Below, one piece after another: positions 31,604 through 39,227 of a stretch of 45,496 nucleotides of DNA (the first letter of the stretch is position 1; each line of letters begins with the position of its first letter). The position numbers were made by a program, and so were the translations under genes. The DNA lies in contig CAKREC010000013.1 in the NCBI GenBank assembly GCA_934316925.1, positions 1 through 45,496 of the forward strand, read 5' to 3'. This DNA comes from an uncultured Eubacterium sp. GTDB lineage: Bacteria; Bacillota; Clostridia; Lachnospirales; Lachnospiraceae. The notes below the pieces were generated by a model. It made no database searches, was not told the origin of the DNA, and saw nothing but the letters and a program-made list of their open reading frames with translations.

Positions 31604-32365
31604 CTACTTTTCACTTGACTGGACTGACATCTTTTCTTCATAAAAGTTCACAACATCCTCTACATCGCCCTGTGCGATCAGACGTCCCTGTTCCAACAGA
31701 ATTCCTTTGTTGCATATGCGCAGCACCTGACTGACAGAATGAGATACAAACAAAACGGTAACTCCCTTGTCAAACATGCTTTGAATACGCGCTTCACATT
31801 TTCTTCGGAACTTGGCATCACCAACGCTCAGTACCTCATCAAGGATCAAAATGTCCGGCTCTACGATCGTAGCGACAGAGAATCCCAGTCTGGCTCTCAT
31901 ACCGGATGAATAATTCTTAACCGGAACATTGATAAAATCTCCCAATTCCGAGAATTCCACGATCTCATCATATTTTTCATTCAAAAACTCTTTGGTGTAG
32001 CCCAGCATCGAACCATATAAGAAGATGTTTTCCTTGCCGGTATACTGCCGGTCAAATCCGGCACCAAGTTCAAGCAGCGGTGCAATTCTTCCTTTGGTAG
32101 TAACGGTTCCCTGCGTTGCCTTCAAAACACCGGAACAAATCTTTAATAACGTACTTTTTCCTGCACCATTCAATCCCAGGATACCAACACGGTCACCTTT
32201 TTTTACGTCGAATGTAACGTCGCGCAGCGCCCAGAATTCCTGATACATCAATTCTTTTTTAATAAATTTGATAATATACTCTTTTACATTATCTACTTTT
32301 TCCGAACTAAGGTTGAATTTCATGCTCACATGATCCACCTTAATCGCGATCGGCTTCTTTGCCAT
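31604..32365 (-). CDS. tagH: Teichoic acid exporter ATP-binding subunit TagH
   Basis: 253 residues. Walker A GLNGAGKST, an RIAPLLELGAGF stretch typical of polysaccharide-export ABC proteins, the signature YSSGMRARLGF, Walker B ILILDEVLSVGD and the H-loop FVSHS. It lacks the extra C-terminal extension of the Bacillus protein, as in most Clostridia. With TagG it exports lipid-linked polymer. GGAGG lies 5 bases before the ATG at 32365, so the upstream in-frame start at 32380 was not used. It follows tagG by 29 bases. Confidence 0.94.
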   Translation of the reverse strand: MAKKPIAIKVDHVSMKFNLSSEKVDNVKEYIIKFIKKELMYQEFWALRDVTFDVKKGDRVGILGLNGAGKSTLLKICSGVLKATQGTVTTKGRIAPLLELGAGFDRQYTGKENIFLYGSMLGYTKEFLNEKYDEIVEFSELGDFINVPVKNYSSGMRARLGFSVATIVEPDILILDEVLSVGDAKFRRKCEARIQSMFDKGVTVLFVSHSVSQVLRICNKGILLEQGRLIAQGDVEDVVNFYEEKMSVQSSEK

Positions 32366-32394
32366 GATAACCTCCATCAATAAAACGCTTTTTC

Positions 32395-33207
32395 TTAAAT
32401 ATTTAAAATAAATGAATCCTGTTTACGATAGAAAATAAACATACCCACGATCAATGTAACCACAGAAAATACGGAAGTATACAAAAACATATGCATGTCC
32501 ATCGGCTGTCCGAATAAGCATCTTCTAAAGTTATCAATAACACCGAACAGTGGATTGATATGAACGATCTTCTGTGCACCGCCACTCATGTTCGCTGCAT
32601 AATAGAAGATCGCACTGCTATACATAATCAGCATCAGCATAACACTCCAGAGATACTCAATATCCCGGAAGAAAACACAAAGTGTCGACAAGATCATTCC
32701 CACGCCGGTTGCCAGCACAAACAGATTTAAAAGAGGCACAAGCGATAATACCATATAACCATTCATCGGTGCCCGGTAGGATCCTGTCAAAACGAAAAAC
32801 AGCATAACAAAGACCAAAACCACCAGACTGATCAGGAAAATGATAAAGTTTGCCAAAATGCCTGACAACGGATAGATATATTTAGGAACATATACCTTCT
32901 TGATCATCGCACTGTTTGACCGGATCGATTTGGTCGCACTGTTCGTCGCTGATGAAAAAAACGAATACAGCAGACGACCGGTCAGGATATAAACCGGAAA
33001 TGGTACACCGGCAAAAGCTGCATCATTGCTGCTGCGTCCCAACAAACTTCCAAACACAACGGCAAGCACGATCATCGTGAGCAATGGCTCGATCATCGTC
33101 CATAGCATACCAAGATAAGATCTGCGATATCTCAATTTGATATTTTTCTGTACTAACTGTCTAAGCAAATACGCATACTTGCGAAAGTTGGCTGCAAATT
33201 GTTTCAT
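32395..33207 (-). CDS. tagG: Teichoic acid exporter permease TagG
   Basis: 270 residues, ABC-2 type permease with six membrane helices. The cytoplasmic start LVQKNIKLRYRRSYLGMLWTMIEPLL is the conserved signature of polysaccharide exporters, and the CVFFRDIEYLW segment before the last helices fits. First gene of the export operon tagG-tagH-tagD-tagB, with a promoter about 40 bases upstream. The ribosome binding site (GGGCGG) is imperfect. Confidence 0.93.
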   Translation of the reverse strand: MKQFAANFRKYAYLLRQLVQKNIKLRYRRSYLGMLWTMIEPLLTMIVLAVVFGSLLGRSSNDAAFAGVPFPVYILTGRLLYSFFSSATNSATKSIRSNSAMIKKVYVPKYIYPLSGILANFIIFLISLVVLVFVMLFFVLTGSYRAPMNGYMVLSLVPLLNLFVLATGVGMILSTLCVFFRDIEYLWSVMLMLIMYSSAIFYYAANMSGGAQKIVHINPLFGVIDNFRRCLFGQPMDMHMFLYTSVFSVVTLIVGMFIFYRKQDSFILNI

Positions 33208-33244
33208 ACTCTTTAACCGCCCTTTTTATTTTTTCAATCATTTG

Positions 33245-33274
33245 ATTATATCATTAACCCTCTTCATTCGTCAA
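33245..33274 (-). promoter_or_regulatory. Promoter of the tagGH-tagD operon
   Basis: Minus strand TTGACG (33274-33269), 18 bases, TATAAT (33250-33245). Transcription runs away from the carboxyltransferase gene. Confidence 0.65.
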
Positions 33275-33289
33275 CTCCTGTGGCAGATA

Positions 33290-33360
33290 TTGACATTTTT
33301 CCCCCATATGGTATCATATTGTATGTGCGTGCAGCCAGTAAAATGGCTCACCTTTTACTG
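33290..33360 (+). promoter_or_regulatory. Promoter and leader hairpins of the carboxyltransferase gene
   Basis: TTGACA (33290-33295), 16 bases, TATCAT (33312-33317). The leader then has two overlapping inverted repeats, AGCCA/TGGCT (33333-33337 and 33344-33348) and CAGTAAAA/TTTTACTG (33336-33343 and 33353-33360), which cannot both form. There is no following T-run, so a role in termination is not supported. Confidence 0.45.
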
Positions 33361-33394
33361 AAAACTCTAGATTTTTAAGAATGGAGAATGAACA

Positions 33395-34903
33395 ATGTAT
33401 AACATGGAAAAGCAGCATAAACTCGGCAAGCTTCATGCCTTGGAACGTATTTGCATGCTCTTAGATGAAGACTCGTTCCGCGAAATTGGTTCAAACATTG
33501 CCAACTTAGAAGATGCCTTCAATATCAAAAAGGGACAGTTCCCTTACGACGGTGTTATCACCGGCTACGGAACCATTGGCGGCCAGAAAGTTGTAATATA
33601 TTCTGAAGACTTTACAGTCATTGGGGGAACTCTTGGTAAACAGCACGGTTTTAAGATTGCCAACGCGATCAAAATGGCGATCGAGAGCCGTTGTCCGGTT
33701 ATTGGAATCAACGATTCCGGCGGAGCCCGTATTCAGGAAGGTGTAAATGCCCTTGCCGGATATGGTGAGATCTTCTATTACAATACGATGGCGTCCGGTT
33801 ACATTCCACAGATTTCGATCATTGCCGGAAACTGTGCCGGCGGTGCCGTATACTCTCCTGGTATTACCGATTTTATTTTTGTGATCGACGATATCAGTCA
33901 GATGTTTGTAACTGGCCCAAAAGTAATCAAAAGTGTAACCAACGAAGACATTACAGCCAGTGCATTAGGCGGAGCGAATGTCCACGCTTCTAAGAGTGGC
34001 GTTGCGCACTTCCATATGCCAAATGAAAAAGAATGTTTCAAACAGGTGCGCGATCTGATCGCGATCATTCCACCTTGCTACGAAGATGGTTATCTTCACA
34101 CCAAAAACAATGTAGTTCCTAAATATTCTACGGAGATTTCATTCAATGAAGATATGGCACACATCATTCCGAAAGAAAGCAATCAGAGTTATGATATTCA
34201 CGATGTGATCCACGGAATCGTTGATGAAGACTCTTTCATTGAAGTTCAGGAAGAATTTGCCAGAAACGTTGTAGTCGGTTTCGGACGTATCAAAGGTGTT
34301 GCCATCGGTATCGTTGCCGACCAGCCAAAATATATGGCCGGCTGTCTGGATTGTGATTCCTCCGATAAAGCAGCCCGTTTCATCCGCTACTGTGATTCTT
34401 TCAATATTCCGATCATCACATTGACCGATGTACCGGGATTCCTGCCTGGAAAAGATCAGGAATATAAAGGTATCATCCGCCACGGTGCAAAATTACTGTA
34501 CGCTTACTCAGAAGCTACTACGATCAAGATCAATGTGATCCTTCGAAAAGCTTACGGTGGCGCATATATTGCTATGAGCAGTAAACATCTTCGTTCTGAC
34601 TTTGTCTACGCATGGCCAACAGCAGAAATTGCTGTTATGGGTGCTGATGGCGCCGCTGATATCCTGTACGGCAAACAGATGAAGAACATGGCCCCTGCAG
34701 AAAAAGCCGCATTCCGCCAGGAAAAGATTGACGAATATAACGAAAAATTCATGAACCCAAGCATTGCTGCTATGCACGGCTATGTAGACGAGATCATCAA
34801 ACCGGAAGCTACCAGAGATCGTATTTATGGCGATATTATGATTCTTTCCGATAAACGTGCTTTAGACAGTGTGAAAAAGAAACATGGTAACATTCCATTA
34901 TAA
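33395..34903 (+). CDS. Biotin-dependent carboxyltransferase (MmdA/PccB-type) subunit
   Basis: 502 residues, a full-length carboxyltransferase of two crotonase-like halves. Motifs: the N-half IGINDSGGARIQEGV and NCAGGAVYSPGITDFIF, the C-half ADQPKYMAGCLD, LTDVPGFLPG and RKAYGGAYIAMSSKHL, then WPTAEIAVMG. The family covers propionyl-CoA/acetyl-CoA carboxylase beta chains and methylmalonyl-CoA decarboxylase alpha chains; which one cannot be decided here. No biotin carrier, biotin carboxylase or membrane decarboxylase subunit is nearby, so it must work with proteins encoded elsewhere. The ATG has GGAG 8 bases upstream. It stands alone between two wall-related operons and has its own promoter and terminator. 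Confidence 0.9.
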   Translation: MYNMEKQHKLGKLHALERICMLLDEDSFREIGSNIANLEDAFNIKKGQFPYDGVITGYGTIGGQKVVIYSEDFTVIGGTLGKQHGFKIANAIKMAIESRCPVIGINDSGGARIQEGVNALAGYGEIFYYNTMASGYIPQISIIAGNCAGGAVYSPGITDFIFVIDDISQMFVTGPKVIKSVTNEDITASALGGANVHASKSGVAHFHMPNEKECFKQVRDLIAIIPPCYEDGYLHTKNNVVPKYSTEISFNEDMAHIIPKESNQSYDIHDVIHGIVDEDSFIEVQEEFARNVVVGFGRIKGVAIGIVADQPKYMAGCLDCDSSDKAARFIRYCDSFNIPIITLTDVPGFLPGKDQEYKGIIRHGAKLLYAYSEATTIKINVILRKAYGGAYIAMSSKHLRSDFVYAWPTAEIAVMGADGAADILYGKQMKNMAPAEKAAFRQEKIDEYNEKFMNPSIAAMHGYVDEIIKPEATRDRIYGDIMILSDKRALDSVKKKHGNIPL

Positions 34904-34924
34904 AAATTGCATTTTCATAACGCA

Positions 34925-34963
34925 AAGAAAGCCACTTCAAAAGAAGCGGCTTTCTTATTTTTT
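34925..34963. terminator. Bidirectional terminator
   Basis: AAGAAAGCC (34925-34933) pairs with GGCTTTCTT (34948-34956) and the stem continues through CTTC/GAAG with one mismatch, followed by ATTTTTT. It closes the carboxyltransferase gene and, from the other side, the CdaR gene. Confidence 0.85.
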
Positions 34964-34965
34964 AT

Positions 34966-36297
34966 CTACGGTTCCTCCGTTGCCTGTGGCTCTTCGGTTG
35001 CCGTATTTTCATCATTGCTGGTTGAATCCGTTTTATTTGTCGTATTATTGTTCTTACTGCTATCGGTATCCGTCGAATTCTGTGCCCGCAAAATAATGTT
35101 TACTTTCACCTTGGATTTGAGTTTTACAGAATCCGGCAGATTAAATCCTACTTCAATCGTATGTGCACCAACTGATAATCCGGCAAGATTGATATAGGCA
35201 CCTAAACTGTTCAGATCCATATTTTCCAGTACACTCTCTTTTCCAATGAGTGTAACCGAATGCTTCTCGGACTCATTTTCAAATTCGATCGACGTATTGG
35301 ATGGCAGGCCTTTTACGGCAATATCCGTATCTGTCATAACAAAAGACCGGGTTCCCTTCCGCACAATGTCACAGTGTACCGACACGGACGTAATATTATC
35401 GACTACCGTCAGATTGTTGATATAATCCACCAGCGGTACATCTTTCTCAACGTCCTTCTTCACTCCACTGACATCAATCGGAATCTTGATCGATGAAAGC
35501 TTGGCAAGATCTGCTTCGGATCCGGCTACATGGATCTCTTCCGGTTTGTAGTCCGTTCCGGATACCCGGTACCCTTCTGCCGGTGTTCCCTGCACATCAA
35601 TCGTGATCGGTATGGTCTTTGTGGACAACACATGCGTCACAACTGTAATGCTGTCATTACTGAATGTAACATTGGTGTTATCAATAATACCACCATCTTT
35701 GTCATACAAGATCGGACTATAATCCTTTTGGAAATTGGCGCTTTCGCCATTCAGCGTAACCGTAACACCTACATGATCGATCTTCTTAAATTTGGATTTG
35801 CCACATGACACCTCAATAATGTTTGGTTTTGCAACAATCTCGCCAAGCATATAATTGTCACTAAGCTCGCCCTGGTGCTCTACTTCCACTTTGAACTTGT
35901 CTGTCATGCGCTCTTCCAGTTTGACTTTCATAACCGCATTATTGGTGCTCAGTTCGATTTCTTCGTTGAGATTTTTCTTCAACGCAACCTGAATGCTGAC
36001 GGCATTCACTTTCGACAGTTCACTCAGATCCACCGTAGCTGAAAAATCACTGGCACTCAGCCGCTCAATCACACTACGCTTGCCTTTTACAACGACATTG
36101 ACTTTGTCGCCACTTTCAATTTCGTATACCTGATCTGCTGATGTAATCACATTTTCATTCAAAATCTTGACCGGAATACTGTAAAAGGTTTTGGTTGTAA
36201 CCGGGTCGATCTGATTTACGACAAGCAGCCAGAACACAAATGCAACAACGATAGAAAGTATTTTCAATGTTAGATTACTGGTCAGTTTTTTCTTCAT
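34966..36297 (-). CDS. cdaR: YbbR-domain regulator of the diadenylate cyclase (CdaR)
   Basis: 443 residues. One N-terminal helix (NLTLKILSIVVAFVFWLLVVNQ) followed by four or five extracellular YbbR repeats, each with a short S-I-P-V or T-I-D-V-Q-type core and V-x-V-x-G strand. The C-terminal tail is Ser/Thr/Asn/Glu-rich. CdaR sits outside the membrane and modulates CdaA activity. Start set at 36297 with GAGG 5 bases upstream; an adjacent ATG at 36300 is an alternative. The start lies inside the end of cdaA (about 23 bases overlap), so translation is coupled. The usual third partner, glmM, is absent: the operon ends here. Confidence 0.9.
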   Translation of the reverse strand: MKKKLTSNLTLKILSIVVAFVFWLLVVNQIDPVTTKTFYSIPVKILNENVITSADQVYEIESGDKVNVVVKGKRSVIERLSASDFSATVDLSELSKVNAVSIQVALKKNLNEEIELSTNNAVMKVKLEERMTDKFKVEVEHQGELSDNYMLGEIVAKPNIIEVSCGKSKFKKIDHVGVTVTLNGESANFQKDYSPILYDKDGGIIDNTNVTFSNDSITVVTHVLSTKTIPITIDVQGTPAEGYRVSGTDYKPEEIHVAGSEADLAKLSSIKIPIDVSGVKKDVEKDVPLVDYINNLTVVDNITSVSVHCDIVRKGTRSFVMTDTDIAVKGLPSNTSIEFENESEKHSVTLIGKESVLENMDLNSLGAYINLAGLSVGAHTIEVGFNLPDSVKLKSKVKVNIILRAQNSTDTDSSKNNNTTNKTDSTSNDENTATEEPQATEEP

Positions 36298-37153
36298 CAT
36301 TACCTCTTCCCTTCCACCATTTTTTCTTTTCTTCCGCATTCCTATTTGCGACCTGCTGCAACCGGAGTTTAAGTGTATCCGCATCCACCTTTCGATACAG
36401 TTTGCCTTCACTGGCAAGCGATACAAATCCGGTTTCTTCTGATACAATGATCGTCAGCGAATCGGAGACCTCACTCACACCAAGACCGGCACGATGTCTT
36501 GTTCCAAGCTCCTTGCTGACCTCCAGATTGTTGGACAAAGGAAGATAACAGGTAGCTGCCACAATACGATTGTCGCGAAGCAATACGGCGCCATCGTGAA
36601 GTGGCGTATTATGCTCAAAAATATTGATCAGTAACTGACTGCTGATCTCAGCGTCGATCGGAATACCGGTTCTCTCGAATTCACGGCACTGAATCTCCTT
36701 TTCTACAATGATCAGGGCACCAGTCTTTACCTTTGCCATGTCATACACCGCTTTGATAATGCTCTGTATGCTCTTCTCTGTAAAACGTTCATTTTTTGAT
36801 TTTGAATTGTCAAATGGGCCAAAATTTGTGATAAAGTTTCTTCGTCCCAGTCTTTCCAGCGCATTTCTAAGCTCAGGCTGAAATATAACGATCATCGCCA
36901 TGATACCAACTACCATCGCATTGCGGAACACCCACAATACCACATTCATCTCCAGCAGCACTGCCGCCAGAAAGATAATACCGAGCACGAGAATTCCCTT
37001 CAAAAGCATCCATGCCCTGGTATCCTTGATCCACAGGATCACATTGTAAAACGCATAGGCAATGATGGCAATTTCCAGAATATCAATGATCGTAATCTGC
37101 GGCATCACCAGCCATGATACATAATTATGAAAAAAACTACTTATTGCATTCAT
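36275..37153 (-). CDS. cdaA: Membrane diadenylate cyclase CdaA (c-di-AMP synthase)
   Basis: 292 residues. Three N-terminal membrane helices (about 20-95), then the DAC domain with the two catalytic motifs LHDGAVLL (D-G-A at 187-189) and GTRHRAGLG (R-H-R at 219-221). It condenses two ATP to c-di-AMP, which controls potassium and osmolyte transport and wall homeostasis in Gram-positives. GGAG 8 bases upstream of the ATG lies within the end of the preceding gene. Directly followed by cdaR. Confidence 0.97.
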   Translation of the reverse strand: MNAISSFFHNYVSWLVMPQITIIDILEIAIIAYAFYNVILWIKDTRAWMLLKGILVLGIIFLAAVLLEMNVVLWVFRNAMVVGIMAMIVIFQPELRNALERLGRRNFITNFGPFDNSKSKNERFTEKSIQSIIKAVYDMAKVKTGALIIVEKEIQCREFERTGIPIDAEISSQLLINIFEHNTPLHDGAVLLRDNRIVAATCYLPLSNNLEVSKELGTRHRAGLGVSEVSDSLTIIVSEETGFVSLASEGKLYRKVDADTLKLRLQQVANRNAEEKKKWWKGRGNDEEKTDQ

Positions 37154-37157
37154 AGAT

Positions 37158-38096
37158 TCACTCCTCGGAACTAATTGTTGTCACTGTATGTTCAGCATCT
37201 GCCACCTTATATTTGGGAACTGCTGTAACATAATAAAAATATTCGTCATCCTCAAATTGAAGTTTTTTCGTCCCGCGATAATCCAAATTAACCGAAAAGA
37301 ATTGAACGATATACGCAAGTCCGGTAGAGATCAAAACCTGGATAAACAAATATCCAATTGCCAGATTCAGATTCCAGATAATGTTGCTCAAAAGCTCAAC
37401 CGTCATAAGTACGATCGCGCCGACCAGAATAGCAATCTGCATGCCATACTTAACAGCAGCACAGCGGATAAAATACACACATAAAAACGTAAGTGTAAAT
37501 GCGATCATCGTGATCAGCCACATCTCATTGTGGATCACATAATCGATCACATACCGGAGCGCCGATAATACATTTTCCTGAACCGATCCTCCGGTTGCCG
37601 TTGCCGCTCCATAATCCATGATCCCCATCATAAGATACTGCGTAAAAATCCCCATCAACAGCGCCGGCAGCATGGCCGGTGTACATACACAGGCAGCGAT
37701 AAGCGGCACCGCATAGCTGATCCGTAAAAAGGCGAGTACCGGTATCGCCACGATCACATAATACTGTCTGGCATCCAGCCTCCCGATCAACAGCAAATAA
37801 ACAAGAAACAGTATAAAAAAAGACATGCACAGCAAGACCGAAACATTTACGATCTCGCCGCAAGCCATAACGACCAAAAATAAAACCGATACCATATCCG
37901 GTGTAACAGCCGCTACCACAGACACCAGAACCAGCAGTGCTGTCGGCTGGAAAAATGTATTATATTCCATCGTATGCGTCAGCACCTCCGACACAAAGAA
38001 CATGATCAAAAACTTTATAATACATCGTACGATATGGTAATGTTTTTCATAAAAATGCCGGATTCGATTTTTAAGTACCAAAAGTGTCATCATCAT
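37158..38096 (-). CDS. Polytopic membrane protein, unrecognised
   Basis: 312 residues and about nine membrane helices grouped in two blocks (about 20-150 and 185-270), separated by a Gly/Ala-rich loop, and ending in a charged cytoplasmic tail (from about 275) with a Y-F-Y-Y-V-T-A-V-P-K-Y stretch. No family motif I can name. The ATG at 38096 overlaps the stop of the preceding gene by 4 bases and its GGAGG is inside that gene. cdaA follows 4 bases after the stop, so a role linked to CdaA or the envelope is plausible (inference from position only). Confidence 0.8.
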   Translation of the reverse strand: MMMTLLVLKNRIRHFYEKHYHIVRCIIKFLIMFFVSEVLTHTMEYNTFFQPTALLVLVSVVAAVTPDMVSVLFLVVMACGEIVNVSVLLCMSFFILFLVYLLLIGRLDARQYYVIVAIPVLAFLRISYAVPLIAACVCTPAMLPALLMGIFTQYLMMGIMDYGAATATGGSVQENVLSALRYVIDYVIHNEMWLITMIAFTLTFLCVYFIRCAAVKYGMQIAILVGAIVLMTVELLSNIIWNLNLAIGYLFIQVLISTGLAYIVQFFSVNLDYRGTKKLQFEDDEYFYYVTAVPKYKVADAEHTVTTISSEE

Positions 38097-38509
38097 GATT
38101 CTACATCCTCCTGGGCATTTTCTTCTTTTTCATATATGCTCATCAACTCATCCAGCGTGATCGCATACTCTCTTGCGCGGATCTCTGCCTCCTTATACAG
38201 CCTGACCGCCCTCTTCCATGTGACAATGACAGAGATCAGGCAGATCACCAGAAAACAAAGAGCATAGTTGACCATGACCTCCCGCAAAGGCAGCGTCAGG
38301 GCATTCTGCAAAACATACTCCAACTGGTAACAAACCAATAATACAAAAAACAGGATCGCAGCTAAAATGTCAGCGGCAACTGTCTTCAAAATCTGAAGCC
38401 AGATAAAATCTGTCTTTGAGTATTTTACATATCGCAGATCTTCACGGCCGATCCCAAGCTCATATTCTGACAAACGGATCATTTTTTTAATCTTGTCTTC
38501 GCTAAGCAA
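38093..38509 (-). CDS. Small membrane protein with two helices, unrecognised
   Basis: 138 residues. A charged N-terminus (about 1-35), two helices (about 42-65 and 82-100), then a charged amphipathic C-terminus likely to be cytoplasmic and helical. The only start with a well-spaced ribosome binding site is a TTG at 38509 (GGGGA 8 bases before); the first ATG, at 38482, has none. Translationally coupled to the 312-residue membrane protein after it, so the two may form a complex. Function unknown. Confidence 0.72.
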   Translation of the reverse strand: MLSEDKIKKMIRLSEYELGIGREDLRYVKYSKTDFIWLQILKTVAADILAAILFFVLLVCYQLEYVLQNALTLPLREVMVNYALCFLVICLISVIVTWKRAVRLYKEAEIRAREYAITLDELMSIYEKEENAQEDVES

Positions 38510-38524
38510 TCAGACAATCCCCTT

Positions 38525-39199
38525 TCATCCTTCCATATCCCGGTTTTTCCACTTCAAAATCCGATAATACAGCAGTATTCCAATACCACTGACAATCGCT
38601 GTTATCAAAAAGATGATAACTGCCTGCAGATAATTGGAAGAACCGATCTGTGAACCGGTAGCAACCGAAGCGATCAGTGCCGGCAGCCGGCCAACGACAT
38701 TGATAAAAAGGAACATGGTCAATCTCATATTGGTCAGCCCTGCAAAATAGCAGAACAGATCTTTCGGACTTCCCGGAATAACAAATAGGATCATAAAGAT
38801 CATATCACGTTTCTCGTCACTATTAAGGAAAGTGAGCTTTTCAATCTTATCATGTTCAAAAAAGAGTTCTACGATCTGCATACCATAGCGGCGAACCAGT
38901 AAAAACACAAGGCATCCGCCCAACGTAGCTCCCAGTGCAAACAACAGGGTTCCTCCGGTAACACCGAAGACATAACCGCCTGCCACCTCCATCGGGCCAC
39001 CTGGCACCAACGCAAGAACAACCTGCACGGCAACCATAACAACGTAGACCACCGATCCGATCGCCATATGGCTGCTCAGCCAATGTTCCCACATCGATAC
39101 ATTCATCGCAAATTTCACAATAAGAAATCCCAGCAACAGTATAAACAACAATGCTGCAATCACTAATATCTGTTTGATCCGTTTTTTCTTTTCTGACAT
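38525..39199 (-). CDS. TVP38/TMEM64 (DedA-like) membrane protein
   Basis: 224 residues. Six hydrophobic segments with the VTT/SNARE-associated domain: a LVPGGPMEVAGGYVFG motif, LGATLGGCLVFLLVRRYG, then FVIPGSPKDLFCYFAGLT and GRLPALIASVATGSQIG. Homologues are implicated in lipid (including undecaprenyl phosphate or phospholipid) movement across membranes; the exact cargo here is unknown. Start put at 39199, where AGGA is about 9 bases upstream; the ATG at 39205 is too near that site. It lies between the exosortase locus and the cdaA genes on the same strand. Confidence 0.86.
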   Translation of the reverse strand: MSEKKKRIKQILVIAALLFILLLGFLIVKFAMNVSMWEHWLSSHMAIGSVVYVVMVAVQVVLALVPGGPMEVAGGYVFGVTGGTLLFALGATLGGCLVFLLVRRYGMQIVELFFEHDKIEKLTFLNSDEKRDMIFMILFVIPGSPKDLFCYFAGLTNMRLTMFLFINVVGRLPALIASVATGSQIGSSNYLQAVIIFLITAIVSGIGILLYYRILKWKNRDMEG

Positions 39200-39227
39200 A
39201 GCCATCCGTCCTTTTATAAAAATAATA

